Below are positions 1 to 7,956 of a stretch of 27,489 bases of DNA, piece after piece (position 1 is the stretch's first letter; each line of letters begins with the position of its first letter). The stretch is from Chloroflexi bacterium UBA4733. GTDB lineage: Bacteria; Chloroflexota; UBA4733. The stretch covers positions 1 through 27,489 of the forward strand of contig DHIZ01000245.1 of the NCBI GenBank assembly GCA_002404055.1, in the 5' to 3' direction. The position numbers and the translations under genes are program-made. The notes under the pieces are model-generated. The model did not search any database. It saw only the letters and a program-made list of their open reading frames with translations, and was not told the origin of the DNA.

Positions 1-12
1 TAAACTGTCATG

Positions 13-1746
13 TCAACATGAACCATGTCTAAAGTGCGGATTCGGGCGGCAATCCAGCCCGGTGAGTTGAGCGATTGCGACCGGCGTGGGTGATGGTGGC
101 ACGGGAGTTAGCGTTGGCGGTATCAATGTGGAAGTTGGACGAACCGGTGCGGCCGAAGGAATCACTTGTGTTGGTGGTTTTGCCGTTGCCGTCGGCGGCA
201 GGAGCGTCGATGTTGCTGGGATTGAAGTCGCGCTTGGCGGCCCGGTAGTTCCGGTCGCAGAAGGAATAACGACCGGAACCGGGACCGACGTCGGCGTGAA
301 ACTTGAGGCGACAGTCGCTGTACCAGTTGGCCGCGGCACCGGCGTTGCCGTCGGTAGTACCGGTGTGGGCAAGGGTGGGACGACTGTCGCTGTCGGCGCG
401 AGAGCACTCGCGGCTGGCTGCACCGTTCGTGGTAGAGGCGCGGCAGCGGCAAGCGTGGTCGTGTTGGCAGCATGCACTCCCTGCCACGCTCGGACTCCAC
501 CCCCGGCCAGCAGCAAGAGAATCAGCACGGCGAGGACGGCCACCAGAGGACTGGCCAGCCAGCCACCGATAACGCCGTGCTGCCGTTTGTTGGCCTGCAA
601 GTGCTGTTCCGCATCGGCCAGCAGCGCCGCCGCCGTCTTGCCCTGCCGTGTGTAGCCCGGCTGCCGTTGCACGACGACCGCCAGCAACTCCCGCGCCGCC
701 GCCCACTCGCCTTGCTCATAGGCCGCCACTGCGGCGTCGAACCAGGTGGCGAGTTCAGCCGCTGACCGGTCAAACGTCGACGCAGGCTGGGGCTCCGTAA
801 TGGCGTCGGCACGGACTCGGCTTGCCGCGTCTTCCATTCCGACTGGAAGCGCCACCAGCCAGTCACCGAAGGTGGGGCAGTCGGCCAGTGTTTCGCTCTC
901 CCAGACCTGCGTGAACAGGTCGGACGAGGCGTTCCCCCAGCGCTCGCGCAAGGCAGCGACCAGGGTGCGGTAGCGTTCACCCTCTTGTTGCAGTTCGTCC
1001 GGGGCGAAGTAGCTCTCGCCCCAGGCAGTTTGGCGCACCTCCTCCTCGCACCAGCTCAGCATCTCGGCGATCAGCACCGCGCCGGCGAAGCGATCGGCGT
1101 CCGGCTGCCAGAGGCCAGCGGAGGCCGTGCGATGGGCGTAGCCGGGCGATCCGGCGGGGAGGAGCAGCGGGCGGTCCAGACCGGGACCGAAGAGTTGTTC
1201 CACGTCGACCAGTTCAACCGGCGAGTCGGCAGCGGATGCCAACACCGGCAGGAGCACGTTGGGACCGGAGAGGTCGCCGTGGGCCAGGCCTCGCTCTTCC
1301 AGCCCGGCCAGCACGTGCGCCAGGCCGCGCGCCAGGGTCAGGCTCTCTGCAGCGGTCAGTTCCCTAACGCCTGCCACGATGTCGAACCAGCTTGGACCGT
1401 CGATCCAGGGCATCAGCACGGCATAGGTGAGGTCCGGGTAGGCGTGGAGCAGGTCGGCGTAGCGGCGCGCGCCGAGCACCGTGCGGCGGCAGACGCGCAG
1501 ACCGGGCAGGTCGGCGTGGCCGGCCAGACGTTCCGCCAGCGTCACGAGGGTCGGCACGCGGTTGCGCGGCTTGAACACCTTCAGGGCAAAGCGGGCGTTG
1601 TCGCCAGCATCAACGATCAACTGGTACACGGTGGCCTGGCGGCCTTCCTGACCGTAGGGTAGTTCGCTGACCTGGGGATGGGGAGCCACGCGATAGGCAA
1701 TGCCGTCGATGGTCAGGACATCACCGACACCGAACTGTGTCGCCAT
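13..1746 (-). CDS. Membrane-anchored protein kinase-like protein with TPR-like segment and Thr/Pro-rich tail
   Basis: A 577-residue protein with an N-terminal kinase fold. K56 (in ALKVFKP) fits the ATP-binding lysine and HGDLSGPN (156-163) is a recognisable catalytic loop with D158 and N163. D181 in DVEQ takes the place of the usual DFG aspartate. An APE-like SPGYAH follows at about 200-205. Residues 330-385 look like one or two TPR helices. A transmembrane helix lies at about 394-417, followed by roughly 130 residues of Thr/Pro/Ser/Val low complexity, presumably outside the cell, ending in a two-cysteine tail. The ATG at 1746 is preceded by a strong AGAGGAGGAGG. It lies 75 nt downstream of the VWA gene on the same strand, so the two are probably one operon. 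Kinases of this kind occur with VWA proteins and PP2C phosphatases in TerY-P-type modules (family knowledge); no phosphatase is in the window. Substrate unknown. Confidence 0.85.
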   Translation of the reverse strand: MATQFGVGDVLTIDGIAYRVAPHPQVSELPYGQEGRQATVYQLIVDAGDNARFALKVFKPRNRVPTLVTLAERLAGHADLPGLRVCRRTVLGARRYADLLHAYPDLTYAVLMPWIDGPSWFDIVAGVRELTAAESLTLARGLAHVLAGLEERGLAHGDLSGPNVLLPVLASAADSPVELVDVEQLFGPGLDRPLLLPAGSPGYAHRTASAGLWQPDADRFAGAVLIAEMLSWCEEEVRQTAWGESYFAPDELQQEGERYRTLVAALRERWGNASSDLFTQVWESETLADCPTFGDWLVALPVGMEDAASRVRADAITEPQPASTFDRSAAELATWFDAAVAAYEQGEWAAARELLAVVVQRQPGYTRQGKTAAALLADAEQHLQANKRQHGVIGGWLASPLVAVLAVLILLLLAGGGVRAWQGVHAANTTTLAAAAPLPRTVQPAASALAPTATVVPPLPTPVLPTATPVPRPTGTATVASSFTPTSVPVPVVIPSATGTTGPPSATSIPATSTLLPPTATAKPPTQVIPSAAPVRPTSTLIPPTLTPVPPSPTPVAIAQLTGLDCRPNPHFRHGSC

Positions 1747-1821
1747 CCGTCCTCCTCCTCTTGCCGCTTCGCGCCGCTACCGTGTGCCACTCGACATGTG
1801 GAAGCCCAGACTCACCAGGTC

Positions 1822-2519
1822 CTAGTTGGTGCCGGGTAGCATCATCAGCGCACCGGGCGCCAGGTGGTAGCCATACTCGCTCAGCCAACCCCGATACTGC
1901 TCCGGCAACGGCGACGACATTGAACGCAGCCGGCGGCCATAGTCGTTGCGCAGGCGGGTGGAAGCCAGGATTCCGGGCCAGGCATTGACATCGCGCACCG
2001 GTTCGGGGAGGACATCATCGGAGATGAAGATGTTCTCCACCAGCACCGGCCCGTCAGGGACGCGCATGGCCATGATGCGTTTGGCGATCTTCTCAGGGTC
2101 GGCCCCGATGAACTCGCCATCGGTCAGGTGGCAGACCAGCGGCGCCGGGCAATCCTGCATGCCGGGCAGTTCCGCCCGCAGCAGCGTCTCGGCTTCCAGG
2201 AAGGCCGCTGCCGTGTCGGTGGTAAGGCGGGACTCAACTCCGGCACACCAAGGTGAGCGACAGCGTCGATCTTCTGCACGCCGGGCAGCAGATCGTAGAC
2301 CTTGTCGCTGTAGGCGTACATGGCAACGCGGTAGCGCGGCGAGAGCAGCGCGCCGCGCGTGCTGCGGAAGACCATCTGCTTCAAGGTTTCCCGCAAGGCA
2401 TTGGTCACAACATCGACCCGGCGTCGCTTGCCCAACGGCAGGGTCATCGAGGCGCTGATGTCGATGAGGTAGATGACGAGCGCCGGCGTCTTGCTCGTCG
2501 CGAACACTTCCTTCGGCAC
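1822..2519 (-). pseudogene. VWA-domain protein (TerY-like), split by a frameshift
   Basis: Two overlapping reading frames together make one von Willebrand factor A domain of about 232 residues. The first frame starts at a GTG (2519) preceded by GAGAGGG and carries the MIDAS motif D20-I-S22-A-S24. It loses similarity after VPELSP near 2230. The second frame carries the continuation TTDTAAAFLEAE, then the second MIDAS aspartate in HLTDGEF, and ends at 1822. The frames meet between about 2215 and 2240, right at the MIDAS threonine loop. One missing base (or two extra) restores a continuous protein. Either the gene is broken or the base call is wrong; the intact-looking sequence on both sides favours a recent lesion or an error. 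VWA domains bind metal and mediate protein contacts; the partner is probably the kinase downstream. Confidence 0.75.
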
Positions 2520-2741
2520 GGCTTCCCTCTCAACCGTCTGGCCCCAGCCGCGCGCACCTTGCGCCGAGCTTCCGGCAGTTCACGGCTGCGCTGCTCGGCT
2601 ACGCCTGGCATCGGTGATCTGGGCATGCTTGCAGGCTGAGGCTCACCGCGCAAACCTGGTTGCTCCCGGCACAGTATACAGGGCACCGTCGGACTTTGGC
2701 CGCGCGGTCCGCCCCCGTGCCTGCCTGTGAACGTGGCGGTT

Positions 2742-2778
2742 GGCGAACTCAGCGGCCTGTGCTTTGGCACCGTTCGCC
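2742..2778. other. Hairpin in the 297-bp gap 2520-2816
   Basis: Perfect 7-bp arms GGCGAAC (2742-2748) and GTTCGCC (2772-2778) enclose a smaller GTGC/GCAC pairing. It sits just beyond the stop of the minus-strand isomerase gene (2817) and could be its transcript end, although no T-run follows. Nothing else coding was recognised between the VWA start and this gene. Confidence 0.3.
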
Positions 2779-2816
2779 TGCGCCGGCCATGTGGACTGGT
2801 GTTCGCGGACTCACCG

Positions 2817-3659
2817 CTACCTGCCCATGAACCGCCGCACGTAGGCCGCGCTGGCCGGCACTTCGGCCTCTTCCAGGCTGTGCATGACCAGCGCGCCGTC
2901 GTAACCGCTCTGCCGGAGCAGTTGGATGTAGCGCGGATAGTTGAGGACTCCGGTTCCGGCGGCGGGTCGGACACATTCAGTCCCACCTGGGTCCGGTGCG
3001 CGCACGTCTTTGGCGTGGGCGAAGACGATATATGCGCCGACGTGCTGGAACACATCGTCCAGCACGGCATCCATGTCGGCAAGCATGTCCGGCTGGAAAT
3101 AGTTGGCGGGGTCCATCACGATGCGCAGGTTAGCTGACTGCACTTCCTCGATCAAGCGCTGGGCCTTGGGAGCAGTGTCGATCACATTGACCACCTCCGG
3201 CTCGAAGGCGATGGTCACATTGCGCGCCTCGGCCGCCGGCAGCAGCTGATCCAGCGCGCGCCGGAGGTCGGCCCACGCCGCCGGCAGGGCATTGTCCGGG
3301 TGGTGCCGCCACATGCTGCGCGGGTTGCGCGTGCCGGTGCAGGCGGTGACAACGTTGCAGCCGAGGGCCTGACACCAATCCAGCAACAGCGGATATGCGG
3401 CGATGTTCGCTGCCAGGCGTGCCGGGTCTGGGTCAATCATGTTGAACGTGCCGGAGACCGCTGCGATGGCGATGCCGTTGCCGGCGAACGCCTTGCGGAT
3501 GCGCGCCGCCTGGGCGTACACGACAGGACCCGGCTGCTCCGGCAACCCTGCCGAGGTGAGGTCCAGTTGCACCGACGACAGGCCGAAGCTGCCAACGGCG
3601 TCCGCCACCGCTTCGATAGTCGCCTGGTGAAGATGCTTGGTCATGAGGCCCAGTTGCAC
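2817..3659 (-). CDS. Sugar phosphate isomerase/epimerase-like TIM-barrel protein
   Basis: A 280-residue protein of the xylose-isomerase-like TIM barrel family (AP endonuclease 2 superfamily). Diagnostic stretches are the strand-end acidic residues in IAFEPEVVNV and IVMDPANYF, then VFAHAKDV and the final GYDGALVMHSLEE, which together supply the usual metal-binding Glu/Asp/His set. Length is normal (270-300). The start is a GTG at 3659; an ATG five codons on (3644) is possible and neither has a strong ribosome site. No signal peptide, so cytoplasmic. The next upstream gene on the strand is the UbiA-family transferase, 60 nt away, and the two may share a transcript without an obvious functional link. 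The exact sugar is not deducible. Confidence 0.85.
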   Translation of the reverse strand: MQLGLMTKHLHQATIEAVADAVGSFGLSSVQLDLTSAGLPEQPGPVVYAQAARIRKAFAGNGIAIAAVSGTFNMIDPDPARLAANIAAYPLLLDWCQALGCNVVTACTGTRNPRSMWRHHPDNALPAAWADLRRALDQLLPAAEARNVTIAFEPEVVNVIDTAPKAQRLIEEVQSANLRIVMDPANYFQPDMLADMDAVLDDVFQHVGAYIVFAHAKDVRAPDPGGTECVRPAAGTGVLNYPRYIQLLRQSGYDGALVMHSLEEAEVPASAAYVRRFMGR

Positions 3660-3719
3660 GCTTGTTCCCGATCCGCTCTGTGCGCCGACGTTGCCGATTG
3701 TAGCAGCGGACGGAACCCG

Positions 3720-4652
3720 TCAGGAGCGGAAGTAGTACAGCACCCCGATGGCGGTGACACCCCACAGCGCAATCGTTATCAGCAGAGGACGGTCCTGCAG
3801 CAGCAGTTCATCCGGGTTGCCGCCGCCGTCGCGACGGTGGATCAGCAACAGGTAGCGAAAGACGGCGTAGAGCACAAACGGTATGGTCAGCATCATGGCG
3901 TGGTTGCTGGGTACCGTCTCCCCGAAAAAGGTGTAGAGCGAGTAAGCGACGACCGTAGAGGAGGTGACCACCGAGATCAGCTCTTCCAGCAGTTCCGGTG
4001 AGTACTCATTGAGCGTTTGCCGGTATGTGCCCGCGTTCGCGCCGAGCAGGAGGAGCTCATGTCGCCGTTTAGCGAGGGCCAGAAACAGCGACAACAGCGC
4101 CGCGCAAACCAGCAGCCAGGGCGACAGTGAGGCATGAACCACCGCCGCGCCGGCCGCCGCCCGAATCACGAAGCCGGCGGCAATGGCAAAGACATCAAGC
4201 AGCACCAGGTTCTTGAGACCCGCCGAATAGGCGAACATCACGGCCATGTAGGCGGCGCCAAACGCGGCAAAAGCAGGCGTCAACCAGAAGGCGGTTACCA
4301 ACCCGCCGCAGGCAAGCACCAGCGTGCCGCCGACGGCCCACGGTACCGGCAAAGCGCCGGAGGCGATCGGGCGAAAGCGCTTGCGTGGGTGGGCACGGTC
4401 GCGTTCGACGTCCGCAATGTCATTCACCAGATAGACCACACCGGTCAGCGCGCAGAAAATGAGAAAGCCGATGCCTGCCCGCAGGAAGCTCCTGCCATCA
4501 AAAAGTCGCCCCACGCCGACGAGCCCCGCGAACAGCACGCCATTCTTGGTCCACTGCTTCGGTCGCAGCGCCCGCAGCAAGGGCAGCAACGGCACGGCCG
4601 GCGCAGCCACTGTAGGAGTATCCACCAAACGCTCCAGGTTTCGGGCCGGCAC
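3720..4652 (-). CDS. Decaprenyl-phosphate phosphoribosyltransferase-like UbiA-family membrane enzyme
   Basis: A 310-residue polytopic UbiA-superfamily prenyltransferase. The opening LRPKQWTKN (29-37) and the aspartate motif NDIADVERD (77-85), followed by HPRKRFRPIASG, are typical of the Rv3806c/DPPR-synthase branch, which moves phosphoribose from PRPP onto a polyprenyl phosphate as the first step towards decaprenyl-phospho-arabinose. About eight or nine hydrophobic helices are visible. The conserved LKNLVLLDVFAIAAGF stretch supplies the second aspartate region. The best start in frame is a GTG at 4652; no convincing Shine-Dalgarno precedes it, so the true start could lie a few codons inside. 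It is divergent from the enolase-superfamily gene across a 151-bp gap. No arabinosyltransferases are in view, so the final lipid product is an inference. Confidence 0.85.
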   Translation of the reverse strand: MPARNLERLVDTPTVAAPAVPLLPLLRALRPKQWTKNGVLFAGLVGVGRLFDGRSFLRAGIGFLIFCALTGVVYLVNDIADVERDRAHPRKRFRPIASGALPVPWAVGGTLVLACGGLVTAFWLTPAFAAFGAAYMAVMFAYSAGLKNLVLLDVFAIAAGFVIRAAAGAAVVHASLSPWLLVCAALLSLFLALAKRRHELLLLGANAGTYRQTLNEYSPELLEELISVVTSSTVVAYSLYTFFGETVPSNHAMMLTIPFVLYAVFRYLLLIHRRDGGGNPDELLLQDRPLLITIALWGVTAIGVLYYFRS

Positions 4653-4749
4653 TGAGAAATAGGTTCCGGCCCCGAACGCACAGCATACCGCCGATCTTCC
4701 TCCCAGCCGCCGGTCAGGCTACCGTGCTACGGAATAGGCAACCGGACGA

Positions 4750-4769
4750 CGTAGGGGCAGGCCCCTACG
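4750..4769. repeat. Perfect 9-bp inverted repeat in a divergent promoter region
   Basis: CGTAGGGGC (4750-4758) and GCCCCTACG (4761-4769) are separated by AG. It lies between the divergent transferase and dehydratase genes, directly before a TACAAT (4775-4780) that would serve as the -10 of the rightward gene. It may be an operator or a copy of a dispersed palindrome. Confidence 0.5.
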
Positions 4770-4803
4770 GACGCTACAATCCTCCGCAGAAAGGAACCAT
4801 CAT

Positions 4804-5886
4804 TTGAAAATCACTGATGTCCGCAGCACCGTCCTGGTTACTCGCTCCATCATCGTGCAGGTCTTCACCGACGAGGGACTGGTCGGCGTGGGCGAGTGCA
4901 GCCCGATGCATGCCACCCTGATCTCGACGTTCGTCGACACGGTGCTCAAGCCGCGCGCGCTCGGGCTCGACCCGCGCTGTGTCGATGAGGTCTGGAGCAG
5001 CATGTTCTACGCTCCTTACAAGTTAGGCGTGCAGGGCGCGCACCTGGAGGCGATGTCGGGAGTGGATATCGCCTGCTGGGACATCCTGGGCAAGGCGACC
5101 GGCATGCCGATCTGGCAACTGCTGGGCGGGCGCTACCGGGAACGCGTGACGATGTACAAGAGTATCGGCGGCGGCATGCGCCTGACGCCTGCCGAGATGG
5201 CGGCCAAAGTGGAGCAGGCGCTGACCGAAGGCTTCCGTGCCGTCAAGATCCGCATGGATTGGGGTCCAGCCCGCCAGGATGTCGACCCTGCTAAGGACCT
5301 CGCCATGTTCCGGGCCTGCAAGCAGGTGACGGGTGACGACGTGCTGCTCAGCTTCGACCCGAACAACGGCTACTCCGTCAGCACGGCCATCCGCCAGGGC
5401 CGCCGTTTTGAAGACCTCGGCATCTACCACTACGAGGAGCCGGTGGCGCAGTACGACTATGCCGGCATCGCCCAGGTCGCGCAAGCCCTAGACGTGCCCG
5501 TCGCCGCCGGTGAGCACGAGTACACGCGCTGGCAGTTCCGCGACCTCATCGAACAGGCCAAAGTCGATATCATCCAGCCCGACATCGTCAAGAGCGGCGG
5601 CATCACCGAAACGCGCCGCATCGCCGTGCTCGGCGACACCTACAACAAACCCTTCGTCCCACACCAGACCCAACCCACGATCGGCACCGCGGCCAACCTG
5701 CACCTGATCGCCTCCCTCATCAACGCCAACCGCCCCCAGGAATACACGGGACAGAACCCTCGCCTCGACTCCCTATTCCGAGACCCACTGCAGTTCACCG
5801 ACGGCCAGATCACCGTGCCGACCGGTCCGGGCCTCGGCCTGGAGCTGGTGGAAGGGGCGCTGGAGCGCTTGAAAAGTCAGGACTAA
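4804..5886 (+). CDS. Mandelate racemase/muconate lactonizing enzyme family protein (probable sugar-acid dehydratase)
   Basis: A 360-residue enolase-superfamily enzyme with both the capping domain (1-about 120) and the barrel. The barrel carries K148-x-R150 at the end of the second strand, the three metal ligands D185, E211/E212 and E237, the D260 of the His-Asp pair and H287. That places it in the mandelate racemase subgroup, whose members remove a proton next to a carboxylate; most are sugar-acid dehydratases. R150 replaces the second lysine of mandelate racemase itself, which argues against racemase activity. The TTG start at 4804 follows AAAGGA at a good distance. Its stop overlaps the stop of the convergent HIT gene. 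Substrate is not deducible, though the sugar regulon nearby suggests an aldonate or uronate. Confidence 0.88.
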   Translation: MKITDVRSTVLVTRSIIVQVFTDEGLVGVGECSPMHATLISTFVDTVLKPRALGLDPRCVDEVWSSMFYAPYKLGVQGAHLEAMSGVDIACWDILGKATGMPIWQLLGGRYRERVTMYKSIGGGMRLTPAEMAAKVEQALTEGFRAVKIRMDWGPARQDVDPAKDLAMFRACKQVTGDDVLLSFDPNNGYSVSTAIRQGRRFEDLGIYHYEEPVAQYDYAGIAQVAQALDVPVAAGEHEYTRWQFRDLIEQAKVDIIQPDIVKSGGITETRRIAVLGDTYNKPFVPHQTQPTIGTAANLHLIASLINANRPQEYTGQNPRLDSLFRDPLQFTDGQITVPTGPGLGLELVEGALERLKSQD

Positions 5887-6392
5887 TCGGTGCCAAACCG
5901 TGAATCCCCTGGTCGCCCGCCCCACGCCTCCCGTAGCACCCTCCACGTCTCATCCAACGCTTGCGGTATGAGCCGGGTGTCGCTCACGACAGACATAAAA
6001 TTCGTGTCGCCGCCCCAACGCGGCACGACGTGCATGTGTAGGTGATCGGCGATGCCGGCGCCGGCCACCTCGCCCAAGTTCATGCCGATGTTGTAGCCGG
6101 ATGGGTGCATCGTGCGGCTCAGGGCATCGACCGCCATGCGCGTGAAGGCGAAGGTCTCCTGGGCAACCTCCGGGGCCAGGGTCAACAGGTTCGCCGTGTG
6201 CTCGTACGGCACGACCATGACGTGGCCGTTGTTGTATGGGTAAGCATTGAGGATGACGAAGCAATACTGCCCCCGCGCCACGACGTACACGGCAGCGTCG
6301 TCCGCCGCCTGGGCAGCGGCGCAAAAGACGCAGCCTGCCGACTTGGGGCCGGCGATATACACCATGCGCCAGGGCGTGAACTTTACTTCCAT
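5883..6392 (-). CDS. HIT family nucleotide hydrolase/transferase (Ap4A phosphorylase-like)
   Basis: A 169-residue histidine triad protein. The catalytic motif H117-L-H119-M-H121 is intact, with H119 the expected nucleophile; N-N-G-H57 is the other conserved block. C21 and C24 (CVFC) probably bind zinc with later histidines, as in bacterial and archaeal HIT proteins that begin with a TPWRM element like this one (residues 6-10). Members cleave dinucleoside polyphosphates or nucleoside phosphoramidates. The ATG at 6392 is 10 nt from the stop of the upstream aminotransferase gene, so the two are probably co-transcribed. Its end overlaps that of the dehydratase on the other strand by 4 bp. Confidence 0.92.
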   Translation of the reverse strand: MEVKFTPWRMVYIAGPKSAGCVFCAAAQAADDAAVYVVARGQYCFVILNAYPYNNGHVMVVPYEHTANLLTLAPEVAQETFAFTRMAVDALSRTMHPSGYNIGMNLGEVAGAGIADHLHMHVVPRWGGDTNFMSVVSDTRLIPQALDETWRVLREAWGGRPGDSRFGTD

Positions 6393-6402
6393 ACAGCGGC
6401 GA

Positions 6403-7740
6403 TTACGCGCCGACCGGAACGGGCGATTCGACGGCGCGGCAGACCTCTGCCAGGATGGTCAGCGCCTGCTCGATCTGCTCGCGCGTGATGATCAGCGGCG
6501 GCGCCAGGCGCAAGACGTTGCCATGTAAGCCGATCGGCGCGATCAACAGCAGGCCACGGCGGGCCGCCTCCGCCACTATGGCCGCCGCCCGCGCGGCGTC
6601 CGGCGCATTGGATCCCGGTTCGACGAGCTCGATGCCCAACACCAGGCCCTGGCCACGCACGTCGCCGATCCAGGGGTGCCGCCGCTGCAGCGCGCGGCAG
6701 CCCTTGATGAGCAATGTGCCCATTCGTTCGGCGTTCTCCCAGAGCCGCTCGCGCATGATGATCTCGATGTTGACCAAGGCAGTCCGAGCACAGAAGGGAT
6801 TACCGCCGTGGGTACTCGACATGGTTCCCGGACCCAGGCTATCCATGATCCGCGACTCCCCTAGCAGCGCCGCCACGGGTAAGCTGCTGGAAATGCCCTT
6901 GCCCAGGCAGAGCAAGTTCGGCGTGATGCCGTAATGCTCGAAGCCGAAGAGCTTGCCGGTGCGCCCGAAGGAGGCCTGCACCTCGTCGATAATCAGCAGG
7001 ACGTCGTGGTCACGGCACCAGCGCTCCAAGGACTGCATCCACGACGCCGGCGGAATGATGGAGCCGGCGCCGCCCTGGTAGGTCTCCGTGATGACGGCGG
7101 CAATGTCGTGCTCGGTCTCACAGTCGATCACTTCTTCGAAATAGTCGAAGCAGGAGAGACTGCACGGACCGCCACGACACCAGGTGCAACGGTACTCGTA
7201 GGGGAATGGAGCATGGACAACGCCCGGCAGGTAGGGACCGAAGCCGCGATTGCCGGCGCCGCTGCGCTTGCCGCCCAGCGACAGCGCCCCCATCGTGCGT
7301 CCGTGGAAAGCGCCGTGGAAGGCCACAATCTCCGAGCGTCCCGTGTACTTGCGGGCGACCTTGATTGCCGCTTCCGTCGCTTCGGAACCGGTGGTGAGGA
7401 TCAACGCCTTATCCAGGTTTGGCGGCGTGATCTCGACCAACTTCTGGGCAAGAAGTGGACGATAGGTGTTGGGGAAGTCGTAACAGTTCACCGCCTGATC
7501 GGCTTGCTCGCGCATGACGGCCACCAGTTCGGGGTGGGAATGTCCCACATTCGCCACCAGCACGCCGGAGGTCATATCCAGAAATGTGTTGCCGTCGACG
7601 TCTTCCACCCAAACGCCCTCGGCGCGCTGCCAGACGACCGGCGCCTGCTCGCTCATGCTCCCCGGCTCGTAGCGGTGGGCAAGGTCAAGGTATTGCCGCC
7701 CCTTCGGCCCCGGCAGTTCTGTCCGTACGCTTGGTTGCAT
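6403..7740 (-). CDS. Class III PLP-dependent aminotransferase (4-aminobutyrate/acetylornithine type)
   Basis: A 445-residue fold-type I aminotransferase. Visible marks are TTGSEA (116-121) for phosphate binding, FHGAFHGRT (141-149), the cofactor aspartate D252 in IDEVQ and the Schiff-base lysine K281 in LGKGISSS. Family members move an omega-amino group (GABA, ornithine, beta-alanine, diamines) to 2-oxoglutarate or pyruvate. The ATG at 7740 is preferred because AGAGGG lies nine bases before it; an ATG three codons earlier (7749) sits on top of that site, and longer in-frame extensions have no family similarity. Residues 185-197 hold four cysteines spaced C-x2-C-x4-C-x3-C, unusual for the family. 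The HIT gene follows 10 nt downstream. Confidence 0.92.
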   Translation of the reverse strand: MQPSVRTELPGPKGRQYLDLAHRYEPGSMSEQAPVVWQRAEGVWVEDVDGNTFLDMTSGVLVANVGHSHPELVAVMREQADQAVNCYDFPNTYRPLLAQKLVEITPPNLDKALILTTGSEATEAAIKVARKYTGRSEIVAFHGAFHGRTMGALSLGGKRSGAGNRGFGPYLPGVVHAPFPYEYRCTWCRGGPCSLSCFDYFEEVIDCETEHDIAAVITETYQGGAGSIIPPASWMQSLERWCRDHDVLLIIDEVQASFGRTGKLFGFEHYGITPNLLCLGKGISSSLPVAALLGESRIMDSLGPGTMSSTHGGNPFCARTALVNIEIIMRERLWENAERMGTLLIKGCRALQRRHPWIGDVRGQGLVLGIELVEPGSNAPDAARAAAIVAEAARRGLLLIAPIGLHGNVLRLAPPLIITREQIEQALTILAEVCRAVESPVPVGA

Positions 7741-7956
7741 CGTGTTCATCCCTCTATACCGTCCGAAGCGATGGTAGCACGCAGGCGCAAACGGCCGAAA
7801 GCGCTGGCAGCCACAGGGTGTGCCACAGACCCAGTCGTAGGCCGAGGCCTCGGCCATCTATGTTCAGCCGCCGCCATTGGCGACCGTCCTGCATAAAGGA
7901 TCGCCGCTTGAGACCTTGGACAAGGGGGGACTACTCCGCTCTGTGCGCACTCCCTG

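Noticed and set aside
86..655. Long plus-strand frame opposite the kinase tail
   Set aside because: It is the antisense of the Thr/Pro/Val-rich repeat coding region and has a Val/Gly-rich composition with no family likeness.
7751..7760. CCTCTATACC resembling part of operator site E
   Set aside because: The rest of the palindrome is absent and the string is mostly the ribosome site of the aminotransferase gene.
7741..7857. Longer aminotransferase start
   Set aside because: The added residues lack similarity to the family and no ribosome site precedes them; AGAGGG is correctly spaced for 7740.
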